A stretch of DNA of 64,000 nt, taken from positions 8,796,001 through 8,860,000 of the forward strand of contig CM032230.1 of NCBI GenBank assembly GCA_019009955.1. The letters run 5' to 3'. The notes under the pieces were generated by a model. The model ran no database searches and had not been told where the DNA came from. It saw only the letters and a program-made list of their open reading frames with translations. Position 1 is the stretch's first letter; every line of letters starts with the position of its first letter. Shown here one piece after another: positions 12,602 to 23,952 of this stretch. Source of the stretch: Riptortus pedestris. Lineage: Eukaryota; Arthropoda; Insecta; Hemiptera; Alydidae. Both the position numbers and the translations under genes were made by a program.

Positions 12602-12649
12602 CTAGTCCAACATAGTGATTTTAAGAACATTACTCCAAAATAGCACGAT

Positions 12650-12712
12650 GTCTGACACGTAGGATCTGTTTTAACTAAGCAGATGTCCCACATGCAAGAT
12701 AACCACACGGTG
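12650..12712 (+). mobile_element. HLE head remnant beside tubulin exon
   Basis: Diverged match to the HLE head: GTCTGACACGTAGGATCTG, then AACTAAGCAGATGTCCCACA. The body is not recognisable further right, and 12713-13139 shows no feature. Confidence 0.55.
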
Positions 12713-13329
12713 TGTTAGACCTACAAGGGATATGCCATCTGTATCTTCTATTCTCTATGTCTTTCTGTCCAAGTACACTATGTAAAATGTAAGATTTGAA
12801 ATTTATGCTGGCCATAAGACGTGTAATGTTACAATTGTTTAAAATAGAGATGGCATTAGTATAACTGGGGGAGTGTAGTAGGGGGGACCAGAAACCCAAA
12901 TAACTCCGTTGAAATACAAATAAGAGGCAGTTGTATAAAGTTCCAACATTGTTAATAACCAAGCTTGGAGCTAGAAGTAATGCGACTCAATGCAGTATTT
13001 ATTCAGAGGGTCCATATTTAGAAAATAACTTAATACAGAGTTGTTGAGTGTTAGATTATGAGGTTTTACTCAAGATAACATTTTTAAAATATTTCCTTCT
13101 AGTCTCCATTGATCTTCAGGATAAGGCATAAAAAATTGTATTCTTAAAAGGTAGCGCGTTTTAAAGGGTGGTAGCTTACAAGAATGTATGTTTAAAAGGT
13201 CTCATGTTTTAAAGGCCAAATGTTTAAACTCCTGTATGTTTAAAAGTCTTATGGTTAAAGAACCATATGTATCATACACTTAAAGGGCTTCGCACTTCAA
13301 ATTTCTGCATGTTTAAAAAGATATATGCT

Positions 13330-15720
13330 TCAAAAGTTTGAATGTTCAAAGGACTTCATACTTCAAATTTCTGCATGTTTAAAAAGATATATGCTTCAAA
13401 AGTTTGAAGGACTTCATACTTCAAGAGTGTGCATGTTTAAAAGGATATAGGCTTCAAAAGTTTAAAGGGCTTCGCACTTCAAATGTTTGGATGTTTAAAA
13501 TGATAAATGCTTCAACATTTTTTTTAAAGTTAAAAGGCTTCAAACTTCAAATTTCTGCATGTTTAAAATTATATAAACTTCAAAAGTTTGAGTGTTTAAA
13601 AAACTTCATACTTCAAATTTCTGGATGTTTAAAATTATATAAGCTACAAAGGTTTGAGAGTTTAAAGGGCTTTTTACATCAAATGTTTGTATGTTTAAAA
13701 TGAAATATGCTTCAAAAGTTTTAATGTTTAAAGAGCTTCATACTTGAAATAAGTGCATGTTTAAAAGGGTAGAGCCTTCAAAACTTTGAAGGTGTAAAGG
13801 GCTTCGCACTTCAAATTTCTGCATGTTTAAAATTAGATAAACTTCAAAAGTTGGAGCGTTTAAAGGGCTTCGCACTTCAAATGTTTGGATGTTTAAAATG
13901 ATAAATGCTTCAACATTTTTTTTAATGTTAAAGGGCTTCAAACTTCAAATTTCTCATGTTTAAAATTATATAAACTTCAAAAGTTTGAGTGTTTAAAAAA
14001 CTTCATACTTCAAATTTCTGGATGTTTAAAATTATATAAGCTACAAAGGTTTGAGAGTTTAAAGGGCTTCTTACTTCAAATATTTGTATGTTTAAAATGA
14101 TATATGCTTCAAAAGTTTTAACGGTTTAAAGAGCTTCATACTTGAAATAAGTGCATGTTTAAAAAGGATAGAGCCTTCAAAACTTTGAAGGTGTAAAGGG
14201 CTTCGCACTTCAAATTTCTGCATGTTTAAAATTAGATAAACTTCAAAAGTTTGAGTGTTTAAAGGGCTTCGCACTTCAAATGTTTGGATGTTTAAAATGA
14301 TAAATGCTTCAACATTTTTTTTAATGTTAAAGGGCTTCAAACTTCAAATTTCTCATGTTTAAAAATTATATAAACTTCAAAAGTTTGAGTGTTTAAAAAA
14401 CTTCATACTTCAAAATTTCTGGATGTTTAAAATTATATAAGCTACAAAGGTTTGAGAGTTTAAAGGGGCTTCTTACTTCAAATATTTGTATGTTTAAAAT
14501 GATATATGCTTCAAAAGTTTTACGGTTTTAAAGAGCTTCATACTTGAAATAAGTGCATGTTTAAAGGAAGGAGAAGCCTTCAAAACTTTGAAGGTGTAAA
14601 GGGCTTCGCACTTCAAATTTCTGCATGTTTAAAATTAGATAAACTTCAAAAGTTTGAGTGTTTAAAGGGCTTCGCACTTCAAATGTTTGGATGTTTAAAA
14701 TGATAAATGCTTCAACATTTTTTTTAAAGTTAAAAGGCTTCAAACTTCAAATTTCTGCATGTTTAAAATTATATAAACTTCAAAAGTTTGAGTGTTTAAA
14801 AAACTTCATACTTCAAATTTCTGGATGTTTAAAATTATATAAGCTACAAAGGTTTGAGAGTTTAAAGGGCTTCTTACTTCAAATATTTGCATGTTTAAAA
14901 AGATATATGCTTCAAAAGTTTTACGGTTTAAAGAGCTTCATACTTGAAATAAGTGCATGTTTAAAAGGATAGAGCCTTCAAAACTTTGAAGGTGTAAAGG
15001 GCTTCGCACTTCAAATTTCTGCATGTTTAAAATTAGATAAACTTCAAAAGTTTGAGTGTTTAAAGGGCTTCGCACTTCAAATGTTTGGATGTTTAAAATG
15101 ATAAATGCTTCAACATTTTTTTTAAAGTTAAAAGGCTTCAAACTTCAAATTTCTGCATGTTTAAAATTATATAAACTTCAAAAGTTTGAGTGTTTAAAAA
15201 ACTTCATACTTCAAATTTCTGGATGTTTAAAATTATATAAGCTACAAAGGTTTGAGAGTTTAAAGGGCTTTTTACATCAAATGTTTGTATGTTTAAAATG
15301 ATATATGCTTCAAAAGTTTTAATGTTTAAAGAGCTTCATACTTGAAATATGTGCATGTTTAAAAGGATAGAGCCTTCAAAACTTTGAAGGTGTAAAGGGC
15401 TTCGTACTTCAAATTTCTGCATGTTTAAAATTAGATAAACTTCAAAAGTTTGAGTGTTTAAAGGGCTTCGCACTTCAAATGTTTGTATGTTTAAAATGAT
15501 ATAGGCTTCAAAAGTTTGAATGTTTAAAGGACTTCATACTTCAAATGTCTGCATGTTTAAAATGATATATGCTTCAAAAGTTTTAATATTTAAAGGACTT
15601 CATACTTCTTATTTCTGCAATTTTACAATTATATAAGCTTCAAAAGTTTGAGCGTTTAAAGGGCTACATACTTCAAATTTCTGAACGTTTAAAATTATAT
15701 AAGCTACAAAGGTTTGAGAG
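13330..15720. repeat. higher-order repeat, about 400-bp unit, five copies
   Basis: The marker GAGCTTCATACTTGAAAT recurs at 13733, 14131, 14533, 14933 and 15331, giving periods of 398, 402, 400 and 398 bp, i.e. 12 monomers of about 33 bp. Copies differ by a few substitutions and 1-4 bp indels (for example ATTTTTTTTAATG versus ATTTTTTTTAAAG). Confidence 0.9.
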
Positions 15721-16189
15721 TTCATACTTCATATGTGTATGTTTAAAGACTATATGCTTCAAGAGTTTGTATGTTTTAAGGGCTGTATCTATGTTTAAAA
15801 GGATGTATGCTTCAAAAGTTTGTATGCTTGGAAAAACATTATGTTCCAAAATTCTCTATGTTTAAAAGGTTTTATAATTTAAAAGTCTATGTTTAAAAAG
15901 CATTATGCTTCAGAAGTCTGCTTGTTTAAAGAATTTTATGCTTAAAATGTTTGTAGGTTTATATGGACGAAAGCTTCAAAAGTGCTGCTATTTAAAGGGA
16001 TGTATGTTTAAAAGGGCATGTACTTCAAAAGTCGGAATGTTTGAAACTCTGTATGTTTAAAGTGTTTTTGCTTTAAAAGTATGCATGTTAAAAAAGCTTT
16101 ATACTTCAAAAGTCTGTATGTTTAAAGTGTTTTTTGCTTTAAAAGTATGTATGTTAAAAAATCTTTATACTTCAAATGTCTGTAAGTTT

Positions 16190-16815
16190 AAAGGGTTATA
16201 TGCTTTAGAAGTCTGTATGTTTAAAAGGCTTTATACTTCAAAAGTCTGTATGTTTAAAGGGTTATATGCTTTAGAAGTCTGTATGTTTAAAGGGTTATAT
16301 ACTTCAAAAGTCTGTATGTTTAAAGGGTTATATGCTTTAGAAGTCTGTATGTTTAAAAGGCTTTATACTTCAAAAGTCTGTATGTTTAAAGGGTTATATG
16401 CTTTAGAAGTCTGTATGTTTAAAAGGCTTTATACTTCAAAAGTCTGTATGTTTAAAGGGTTATATGCTTTAGAAGTCTGTATGTTTAAAAGGCTTTATAC
16501 TTCAAAAGTCTGTATGTTTAAAGGGTTATATGCTTTAGAAGTCTGTATGTTTAAAAGGCTTTATACTTCAAAAGTCTGTATGTTTAAAGGGTTATATGCT
16601 TTAGAAGTCTGTATGTTTAAAAGGCTTTATACTTCAAAAGTCTGTATGTTTAAAGGGTTATATGCTTTAGAAGTCTGTATGTTTAAAAGGCTTTATACTT
16701 CAAAAGTCTGTATGTTTAAAGGGTTATATGCTTTAAAAGTCTGTATGTTTAAAAGGCTTTATACTTCAAAAGTCTGTATGTTTAAAGGGTTATATGCTTT
16801 AGAAGTCTGTATATT
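16190..16815. repeat. 66-bp dimeric higher-order repeat, about nine copies
   Basis: Alternating 33-bp types, TTTAAAGGGTTATATGCTTT with AGAAGTCTGTATG and TTTAAAAGGCTTTATACTTC with AAAAGTCTGTATG. Copies are almost identical, so this block was homogenised recently. It creates a 245-codon stop-free frame (16085-16822) that I do not regard as a gene. Confidence 0.93.
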
Positions 16816-16985
16816 TACCTGAATGTGTAAATGGGCGAATGCTTCAAACGTCTTTATGTTTAACGAATGCATGCTTCAAAAATGTGTATGTTTAGCGGGC
16901 TCTATTGTTATAGGGCTATATGCTTCAAAAATTTATGTTTAAAGACCTGTGTGCTTAAAAAGGTGTATGCTAATAGGCTGTATGT

Positions 16986-17690
16986 TGAAAAGGCTTTCAT
17001 TGCCAACGATATGCATTTTCAACTAATTTAATTAAAAACACCATTCCTCCCTAGTTCAGACATTCCATAACATCTATCAATTTTATTTTTATTTAATATT
17101 TGTCCAAAGACATTTGAACCAGTGGTAGGTAGATGTCCAATCCACAACTGATCCAAGATATACACCAATTAAAAATGTTTACAATCAACGATTTTATTTG
17201 ATTTATGGCACTGATGGTGAGGTATAGGTACTACTAAATTACTATAAAGTGGAGGTACTGGCATTTACTTTAACCCTGAAAATCAATGGATATATGTACG
17301 TGTATGTAATTGTTCTTCATCAAATATAAATTTAGTAATTGTTTTGAAATATTGTGTTGTTTTATGTATCATGTATCGGTAGGTAGGAAATAAAGGCATT
17401 ACTACTACAGATGCACAAATCAACATTTTATTATGAAAGAATAAGACCATTCATAGAAGTGGTTGTGTTATTTAACCAGATAGCGGTTGTAGATAGTGTT
17501 ATATTGGCTTATTTATAACATAACTACTTGAAACGTAATCCTTGAAATTAATACTAAAACAGATATTTTTAACAAGCCTGAAGCAAAACAAACAAAAATG
17601 GACCATACTCAAGATTATTTTCCGTTTGACATTGTATCATATACCTCATTCATTCAATAATCAATTATTTCATGAGAGCATCACTCATCG
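16986..17690. other. no feature recognised
   Basis: AT-rich intron DNA between the minisatellite and tRNA copy 2. The last 40 bp (ATCAATTATTTCATGAGAGC) are shared with the flanks of tRNA copies 3 and 4. Confidence 0.5.
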
Positions 17691-17691
17691 C

Positions 17692-17780
17692 CCTCTGGTA
17701 GCTCAGTTGGTAGAGCGGTGGACTGTAGTTGGTATGAAGCGGGCATCCATAGGTCGCTGGTTCAAATCCGGCCCGGAGGA
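17692..17780 (+). tRNA. tRNA-Tyr(GUA) with intron, copy 2
   Basis: Exon sequence is identical to copy 1; the intron is TTGGTATGAAGCGGGC, three substitutions away from copy 1. All stems, both internal promoter boxes and the G34-U35-A36 anticodon are intact. A run of seven T follows within 8 nt. The 5' flank (GAGAGCATCACTCATCG) is shared with copies 3 and 4, so these genes were copied together with flanking DNA. Confidence 0.95.
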
Positions 17781-17904
17781 CAAAACTTTTTTTACTTCAT
17801 TGTATGAAGGAAGTATTGTAATGGTCAAAATTTTCGGTTTCTCATATTTCAACGAAATTATCAGTAAGCACGGAAGTCAAACCGGTACAGCCTTAGAATG
17901 TTGA

Positions 17905-18480
17905 AATTTCATTTTTCTGTAATCGTTGAATAATGGTAACATTACTAAACTGAAATGAGTGAAGAAAGTGAATTGCTTTCTTAATTAGTAATAAGTATAA
18001 ATTAAAAAATAATTTGAAGTTGGAAATTAAATGCTTTTAAATGTTTCTTAACATTGTAACAATTTATTTTAACAAAATAAATTGAAATGTGAATGAATTA
18101 TTGGTGGAAATAATCAATATATTTTAAAATTTAAATATAATAATAATTACCTTACTTGTTTATAACCTGCTCTTGTTTATAACTGCAATACTTCACAATC
18201 ATCACTAGTTGTATTATAACTATGCTTATAACTTTTCACAACCATGCTTATAACCTACCAACAACTATAATCTTCACAATATCCTAATTTTGTTCATATT
18301 CTGGTTAGATCGGATCATGTATTACACGATTACAGAAACAATTTAATATTACACTCGTGACGAAAGTAGAATTTACAACTCTCGTGAAATTACCACACTC
18401 GCTTCGCTCGTGTGGGTAGGTAAACGTTTCACTCGAGTTGTAAAATGATCTACTTTCGTCACTTGTATAATAAATAACTA
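17905..18480 (+). repeat. segmental duplication, unit A
   Basis: Starts TTTTTCTGTAATCGTTGAAT and closely matches 23196-23772, including AAATTGAAATGTGAATGAAT and a run of TTTATAACCT phrases. It contains the foldback MITE. The two units differ by indels, for example an extra tract AACGAAACATAAATTTTGC in the 23-kb copy. Confidence 0.85.
18345..18472. mobile_element. foldback MITE with 41-44-bp arms
   Basis: The left arm TTACACTCGTGACGAAAGTA (18349 on) pairs with the right arm ending TACTTTCGTCACTTGTATAA (18470). The pairing continues inward through TTTACAACTC / GAGTTGTAAA. The loop holds a second hairpin, CCACAC...GTGTGG (18393-18415). No coding. Confidence 0.8.
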
Positions 18481-18772
18481 TTTTTGGTTTGCTGTACCGT
18501 CTAACTGGCTCCTCCTTTTGTGATTGAAATCTATTTAGGGAGGAGAGGGGTGAGGTTAGGGGAGGGTGAAAATAAAACCATTTACAAATTTCTCCGTACT
18601 TATTAGACGAAGAAAACAATTGTATAGAACCTTATTAGTTAATCATGAAGAGATCCAGAAATTATGTTCTTTAAAATGTAACAGAGATTTGTATAATTTT
18701 AAATGAAGTGAAACTTTTTTTTAATTTAATAGATATTTTTAAAATTAAAAAGATTTGTTAATATTTACTACT

Positions 18773-18818
18773 AGTCTACGCAGCCCTTGCGGACTTTTAC
18801 GCAAGGGCTGCTTAGACT
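18773..18818. repeat. hairpin made of two opposed HLE heads
   Basis: AGTCTACGCAGCCCTTGCG and CGCAAGGGCTGCTTAGACT pair over 19 bp with one mismatch around a GACTTTTA loop. Each arm is the HLE head motif, so this is a head-to-head remnant. Confidence 0.75.
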
Positions 18819-18828
18819 AAGGAGATTG

Positions 18829-18912
18829 GGGCTCAGGTTATTTATGAGAGTTAAAACGCAGGTTGATAACACGCCCCAATTAGCCGTTTTAGCAAAACGT
18901 GGACGTCGGTAA
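18829..18912 (+). mobile_element. SINE copy with internal deletion
   Basis: The head GGGCTCAGGTTATTTATGAG, then AGTTAAAACGC, is joined directly to the 3' part (ACGCCCCAATTAGC, then AACGTGGACGT). Confidence 0.7.
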
Positions 18913-18924
18913 TTGATATAATAA

Positions 18925-19200
18925 TGGTTCCCCGTCAATATATAAATATTGGATAATCGGAAGCACTGAATAATACATTTATTGCCTTCAACTTGGTCAA
19001 ATTTATAGTTTTAAGCACGAAGCGTGGAATCTTATTGGAGGAATATTGAATTTATTATTGTTCTTGGGATCAAAAAATCTAGTTTTCCGTCAAAATATAA
19101 TGAATTTATTGTCTTAGCATCCAGAGATAAAATAATGACGGATGTTTATTCAGGCATTCTGATGTGATGTCTTAGAAGAATACAATGTACAGTTGAAAAA
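18925..19200 (+). repeat. dispersed repeat family X
   Basis: ATAATGGTTCCCCGTC, GGAAGCACTGAATAAT, ATTTATAGTTTTAAGCACG, GGATCAAAAAATCTAGTTTT. Related text occurs at 21272-21330, inverted at 21385-21419 plus 22484-22560, and at 45560-45790. Class unknown. Confidence 0.6.
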
Positions 19201-19209
19201 TCGTTAATT

Positions 19210-19974
19210 TATTTAAACAAATTGTATAATTGGTTATATTTTGATTGGAGTGGCTGTTTACTGAGGAGAGACTTTTTCGGTAAAAGAGAAGTCTCAAAGA
19301 AAACTAAAACTGGCTGTATATTTTCCCTTATCCTCGCCTACAGTGAATCTTGGGCTCCCACTTTAGAACACCAGTTTTGGACTCCAGGTCATGGATATGT
19401 GTTACCTTCAAAAAGGGGATGGAAACCGCACAATAGGAAACCGGAATGAGGAAAAAGATGGTTCGAACTCCCCCTTTAGGATGGATCAGGAATGAACTGG
19501 GAGGAAGATATAGGAGAAGGAAGGAAGCCAAGAGGAAGGCCTGGGAAGACAGTGTTGGTGAGCTATGGATTGGAAGAACAGGCAATGCCTTACAATTGTT
19601 CTTCTACACGTGTTTTTGTAATTAAAATATTAAGCGAGTTATTCGTTACTTGAGGTTTTAAGCCTTCAGTAAACCATGAGTTCTACTCATAGGATTTTTA
19701 CGTAGAAATAGAAATTGGGTATTGAGAAGAGATCAGAAGTATAAAATATTATAAATGCAAGATTTATACAAGTGGATAAGTTATTTAGTATTGTAGAAGA
19801 ATTTTATATGCTAAATTTATTAATTGTGGTATATTTTATCTTATTTTTTTGTGATTTAAATAAATAGCTCTTTTTGCTTTTGTTTAGTATTTTTTTTTTT
19901 CATTTTTCTACCTTTTGCTAATCCATTGAGTAATGCCCATCAATCAATTATTTAATGAGAGCACCACTCATCAC
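19210..19974 (+). repeat. duplicated tRNA upstream region (part)
   Basis: 19210-19588 has no recognised feature. 19590-19770 resembles 22990-23200 (ACAATTGTT, GAGTTATTCGT, GAGAAGAGATCAG). 19795-19974 resembles 23772-23950 (CTAAATTTATTAATTGTGGT and CATTTTTCTACCTTTTGCTA). These pairs flank tRNA copies 3 and 4. Confidence 0.7.
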
Positions 19975-20063
19975 CCTCTGGTAGCTCAGTTGGTAGAGCG
20001 GTGGACTGTAGTTGGCATGAGACGGACATCCATAGGTCGCTGGTTCAAATCCGGCCCGGAGGA
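19975..20063 (+). tRNA. tRNA-Tyr(GUA) with intron, copy 3
   Basis: Exons identical to the other copies; intron TTGGCATGAGACGGAC (three differences from copy 1). Intact cloverleaf, A and B boxes, and a six-T terminator 8 nt downstream. The 5' flank matches that of copy 4 for over 150 bp. It lies antisense within the 12-kb tubulin intron. Confidence 0.95.
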
Positions 20064-20252
20064 CAAAACTTTTTTCCTTTTTTAAATTAGTCAAAAATAA
20101 TTTAAACGTATATAAAGTACTAGCCGTGTCACCAATCGAAATAGAAATGGCTTCCCACGTAAATACAATAAAGATTGTATGGACCCCGTCATATTCACCA
20201 ATAACACAAATGCTCTGCAGCATGATCTGTAGAAGTGCTGCCATTCATCTGT

Positions 20253-20377
20253 TTTAGCAGATTTCCCTTAAGAGAAATCAGCTATTGAGGTTGTACTCAT
20301 GGCGAAATTTTCGATTTTTTTCTTCAAATGTCCATTGATCCTACCTAGGAGATGACGAAAATGAGGTCCGTTCAAAA

Positions 20378-20425
<48 letters not shown>

Positions 20426-21210
20426 ATCTGTCTATCTATCTATCTATATATTTGTCTGTTACCGCTCTAGGGGTCGCAATTTTTGTGTAATCGTTACCAA
20501 ACTCGATATTTAGTCGTTTTATGTAATAAGAAAGATCAAGTTCGTTAACGGCTGAAATCGGACCAGGGGGAGGGGGGTTTAGAGGGGGAGAATTTTGAAA
20601 ATTCTAAATATCTCCGTTACTATAAGTCGGATCGAAAAAGTGTATAGAATCAATCTTATTGAAAATTAAATACACTATAAATGATGTTATATACATTTAT
20701 TCTCTATCTTGAATATTAACCGAGATATTTACATTTTTCAGTTTTCAGCCTTTAGTAAACTCCCACTTCTACTTGTGTAACATAAATAATGGTCTGTTAT
20801 ATAATAAAAGATATTAATTGAAGCCTTAATACCAAATATTCTTTTCATTGAACTTTTACTTCGTGAGATATATGCAAAAAAGTTCTGTTGACCCCCCCCC
20901 CCTTCTTTTGTTTTTGGATTACTAAAATTTGAGTGATTGAGATAAAACTGATTCTGATTCATTCCAAATTACACCACTAGCTATAGTAAATTGTTTTCAA
21001 TAAAATTAATATGATATATTCAAATATATTCCATTAATTGTTTCTTTCCGGTCTATCTATGCAGCACTACGAGGTTGGCTTGCCTGTTTGTTTACAATTC
21101 AGCCTTGTATTGTACATGTACTGAGCATTCACCTGTATGTATATTAATCTATTGTAAACCTTCACGTGGGAAATCTGCTTAGTTTACGCAGCCCCTGCGT
21201 GACGGACTTT
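20253..21210 (-). mobile_element. HLE, complete long-variant copy
   Basis: Both termini are present on the minus strand: head GTCCGTCACGCAGGGGCTGC at 21210-21182 and tail hairpin GCTGATTTCTC / GGGAAATCTGCTAAAA at 20275-20253. (TA)n at 20381-20422. It includes the extra 5' block with AATTTTAGTAATCCAAAAAC and a (G)n run that is absent from short copies. About 958 bp. Confidence 0.88.
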
Positions 21211-21229
21211 CTATTTCCCAAACATAAGC

Positions 21230-21419
21230 AATTACATGAATTTATGTTTAGAATTTCTGTTATCTGTATAATAATGGTTTCTCGTCGAAATTTAAATATT
21301 GTATATTTGGAAGCACTAAATAATCCATTTTATTTTTTTATTTATTAACGTCCGCTTTTTGCCAGGTTAATAAATAATAAAATAAAATGAATTATTTAGT
21401 GCTTCCAAATATACAATAT
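21230..21419. repeat. inverted repeat of family X, left part
   Basis: 21272-21330 (GTTTCTCGTCGAAATTTAAA, GGAAGCACTAAATAAT) is inverted at 21385-21419 continuing at 22484-22560. The original locus was therefore a hairpin with a SINE-tail-like TTTATTAACGTCCGC in its loop, later split by a LINE. Confidence 0.75.
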
Positions 21420-22470
21420 ATTAGCCTTGTCAAGAGTCCAAAGCTGCCAAAATGAAATAGTACTGTGCACAGATTCATCGAGCTCACTACATACACTTAA
21501 CAACATTTACTCGACAAATCCTTTGGCTATCAAAAGTTTTGAACAATTTCACCGACTGAACTGTAGTAACACACACATTAGTCTTTTATGATTACCCTGA
21601 GATTCAAACATCAATGAAAGTACAGACATTGACAGATTAGCAAAGTGTACTGTAGACAAATCAGACATTGACATAAACTGTACAGACCACCAATACGTAC
21701 TAGCCGAATGCACTAAGGCACTACAACAGCAGTGGCAGCAATCTTGGGATAACGCAAACGACAATAAACTAAGACAAATAAAACAAACGGTTAAGGAATG
21801 ACCATCAAGCAAAAGGAGTACAAGAAGAGAGGAAGTTGTGCTGACCAGACTACGCATTGGCCATTCCTTGCTGACCCACGGACACTTAATGACAAACAAG
21901 GACACACCGACCTGTAGACATTGTAACGAAACATTAACTGTACATCACATATTGACTAACTGTCGACGAAGAGACAATTTAGACATTCAACATGACTTAC
22001 AGGAACTTTTGACCGATAACAGTGATTACATAGACTCAGTCATTAAACATCTAAAATACATCAACACACTATAATCTACAATTTCTACACACCGCTCTCC
22101 ACTTATTTCTTACATTAGCAGGGTGTATAAACTTTAATTTTATTTATTTTATTTTTTATTTATTTTTTGTTGGTTATCCCTTTTCCTTAATTTTTCTTCC
22201 CCCCCCCTTTTCTATAGTTACATTTTCATTTATATTATGTTCATTACCCTGACGTGTCCGTATCGTACAATATCGTTTGCTTCATATATGACCCCGGCAC
22301 GCCAATAACCCGTTTCAAAAATCATCGTTTGCCATAGTTCACTATTTTTCCGTCTGTTGTTGTTTTTTTTTTTTTTTTTTGCAATTCGCTTTTTAAAGGA
22401 CAATTTAATAATGAGTAAATCGCCTGCGTTGCGGAACTCATTTAAATAAATAAATAAAAGAAAAAATAAC
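21420..22470 (+). mobile_element. 5'-truncated LINE insertion with 13-bp target duplication
   Basis: Flanked by perfect direct repeats AAATATACAATAT (21407-21419 and 22471-22483). The insert ends in an A-rich AAATAAATAAAT-type tail, as target-primed reverse transcription leaves. Its coding part is the broken RNase H/C-terminal region at 21570-22074; the rest is 3' UTR with T- and C-rich tracts. Confidence 0.85.
21570..22074 (+). pseudogene. LINE ORF2 RNase H and C-terminal domain, broken
   Basis: In one frame the sequence gives a decayed RNase H end (DRLAK), then ALQQQWQQSWD, then LTRLRIGHSLLTHGHLM and a zinc-knuckle-like C..C....HH.L..C (CRHCNETLTVHHILTNC). These are C-terminal hallmarks of Jockey/I-group non-LTR retrotransposons. 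At least three TGA codons replace expected Trp or Gly codons (near 21590-21600, and at 21798 in KE-stop-PSS). The product ends TAA at 22072-22074. The reverse transcriptase and endonuclease domains are absent through 5' truncation. A dead fragment. Confidence 0.85.
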
Positions 22471-22559
22471 AAATATACAATATTTAAATTTCGACGAGAA
22501 ACCATTATTATATCAATTAAATTTCTGATAACAGCAATTTTATCATAAATTCATTTTTT

Positions 22560-22830
22560 TGCCTTTAAATGAGTCATATTTATAGTTGTTATAGTATATT
22601 GTTATGTCCATTTTGTCCCTATCTTGAATATTAACTGAGATATTTGCATTTTTTAGTTTTCAGCATTCAGTAAACTCGCACGCTCACGCACGTCTTATAT
22701 GAGCTGTTATACCATAAATCACTTTACTCGAAGTTGAAATATTAAATGTTGTTTTGAAGTAAAAGTTCAGTTTTACTTTGTGAGATACATCCAAATACGT
22801 TGTGTGAAGACGTCTGCAGTTTTTACGTTC
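22560..22830 (-). mobile_element. HLE body fragment
   Basis: TCTTGAATATTAACTGAGAT, TTTTCAGCATTCAGTAAACTC, AGATACATCCAAATACGTT. No ends. 22831-22990 has no feature. Confidence 0.65.
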
Positions 22831-23195
22831 TTCACTCTAAAATGTTTATGTTGATCCGCATCATACCCGATTCATACCGTTTCATTCATCACTATAGTTC
22901 ATAATAGTTAATGGCCGAAACCAGGAATAGGAGGGCTGATTCCAAAATACATGATACGTCCGTAATTACGAGTAGTATCAAAAACCGGTAACATGTTAAA
23001 CAATTTGCGTTTTACAATTGTTGTTCTGTACGTTTTCGTAATTCAAACATTAAGTGAGTTATTCGTAATTTGGTGCTTTCAGCCTTTAGTAAAACATGAG
23101 CCCAACTAATAGTATTTTTACGCAGAAATAGAAAGCGTGTTGAGAAGAGATCAGTTGTATACAATTTTATAAATGCAACAAACAAGTATACAAGT

Positions 23196-23772
23196 TATTT
23201 TTTCTGTAATCGTTGAATAATGGTAACATTACTAAACTGAAATGAGTGAAGAAAACGAAACATAAATTTTGCAATAGAGTGAAGAAGTGAATTGCCTTCT
23301 TAATTAGTAATAAGGATAAATTAAAAAATAATTTGAAGTTGGAAATTAAATGCTTTTAAATGTTTCTTAACATTGTAAGAATTTATTTTAACAAAATAAA
23401 TTGAAATGTGAATGAATTATTGGTGGAAATAATCAATATATTTTAAAATTTAAATATAATAATAATTACCTTCCTTGTTTATAACCTGCACTTGTTTATA
23501 ATTGTACTACTTCACAATCATCACTAGTTGTTTTATAACCTTTCACAACCATGCTTATAACCTACCAACAACATACCATAATCTCCACAACATCCTAATT
23601 TTGTTAATATTCTGGCTAGATCTGATAATGTATTACACGATTACAGAAAAAAATTAATATTACACTCGTGACGAAAGTAGAATTTACAACTCTCGTGAAA
23701 TCGTCTCCGGGTAAACGTTTCACTCGAGTTGTAAAATTATCTACTTTCGTCACTTGTATAATAAATAACTAA
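23196..23772 (+). repeat. segmental duplication, unit B
   Basis: Partner of 17905-18480. The embedded foldback MITE (23656-23764) keeps the same arms, but its loop is CGTCTCCGG and lacks the inner hairpin seen in unit A. Confidence 0.85.
23656..23764. mobile_element. foldback MITE, second copy
   Basis: Arms TACACTCGTGACGAAAGTAG / CTACTTTCGTCACTTGTATA with inner TTTACAACTC / GAGTTGTAAA. Shorter loop than the 18.35-kb copy. Confidence 0.8.
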
Positions 23773-23952
23773 TGTATAGGAGAAGAATGTATGAGCTAAA
23801 TTTATTAATTGTGGTATATTTTATTTAAGTTCTCCGAGATTTATTTAAATCACTTTTCTGGCTTTTGTGTATTTTTTTCATTTTTCTACCTTTTGCTAAG
23901 CCATTCGGTAATGCATATAAATCAATTATTTAATGAGAGCACCACTCATCGC

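Larger units (their letters stand above)
13140..16985. repeat. 33-bp minisatellite array, about 3.8 kb
   Basis: Tandem monomers of about 33 bp of the form TGTTTAAAgGGcttnatact then TCAAAagTctg. The edges (13140-13330, 15720-16190, 16815-16985) are diverged; the centre holds two distinct higher-order organisations, listed separately. Because 33 is a multiple of 3, long stop-free frames arise by chance. It lies in a tubulin intron. Confidence 0.93.

Noticed and set aside
12675..12962. 95-codon minus-strand frame upstream of the third tubulin exon
   Set aside because: It does not continue the tubulin alignment and starts within an HLE head remnant.
13404..16822. CRISPR-like array of about 33-bp direct repeats
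   Set aside because: Repeats are contiguous with no unique spacers, and the setting is eukaryotic; it is a minisatellite.
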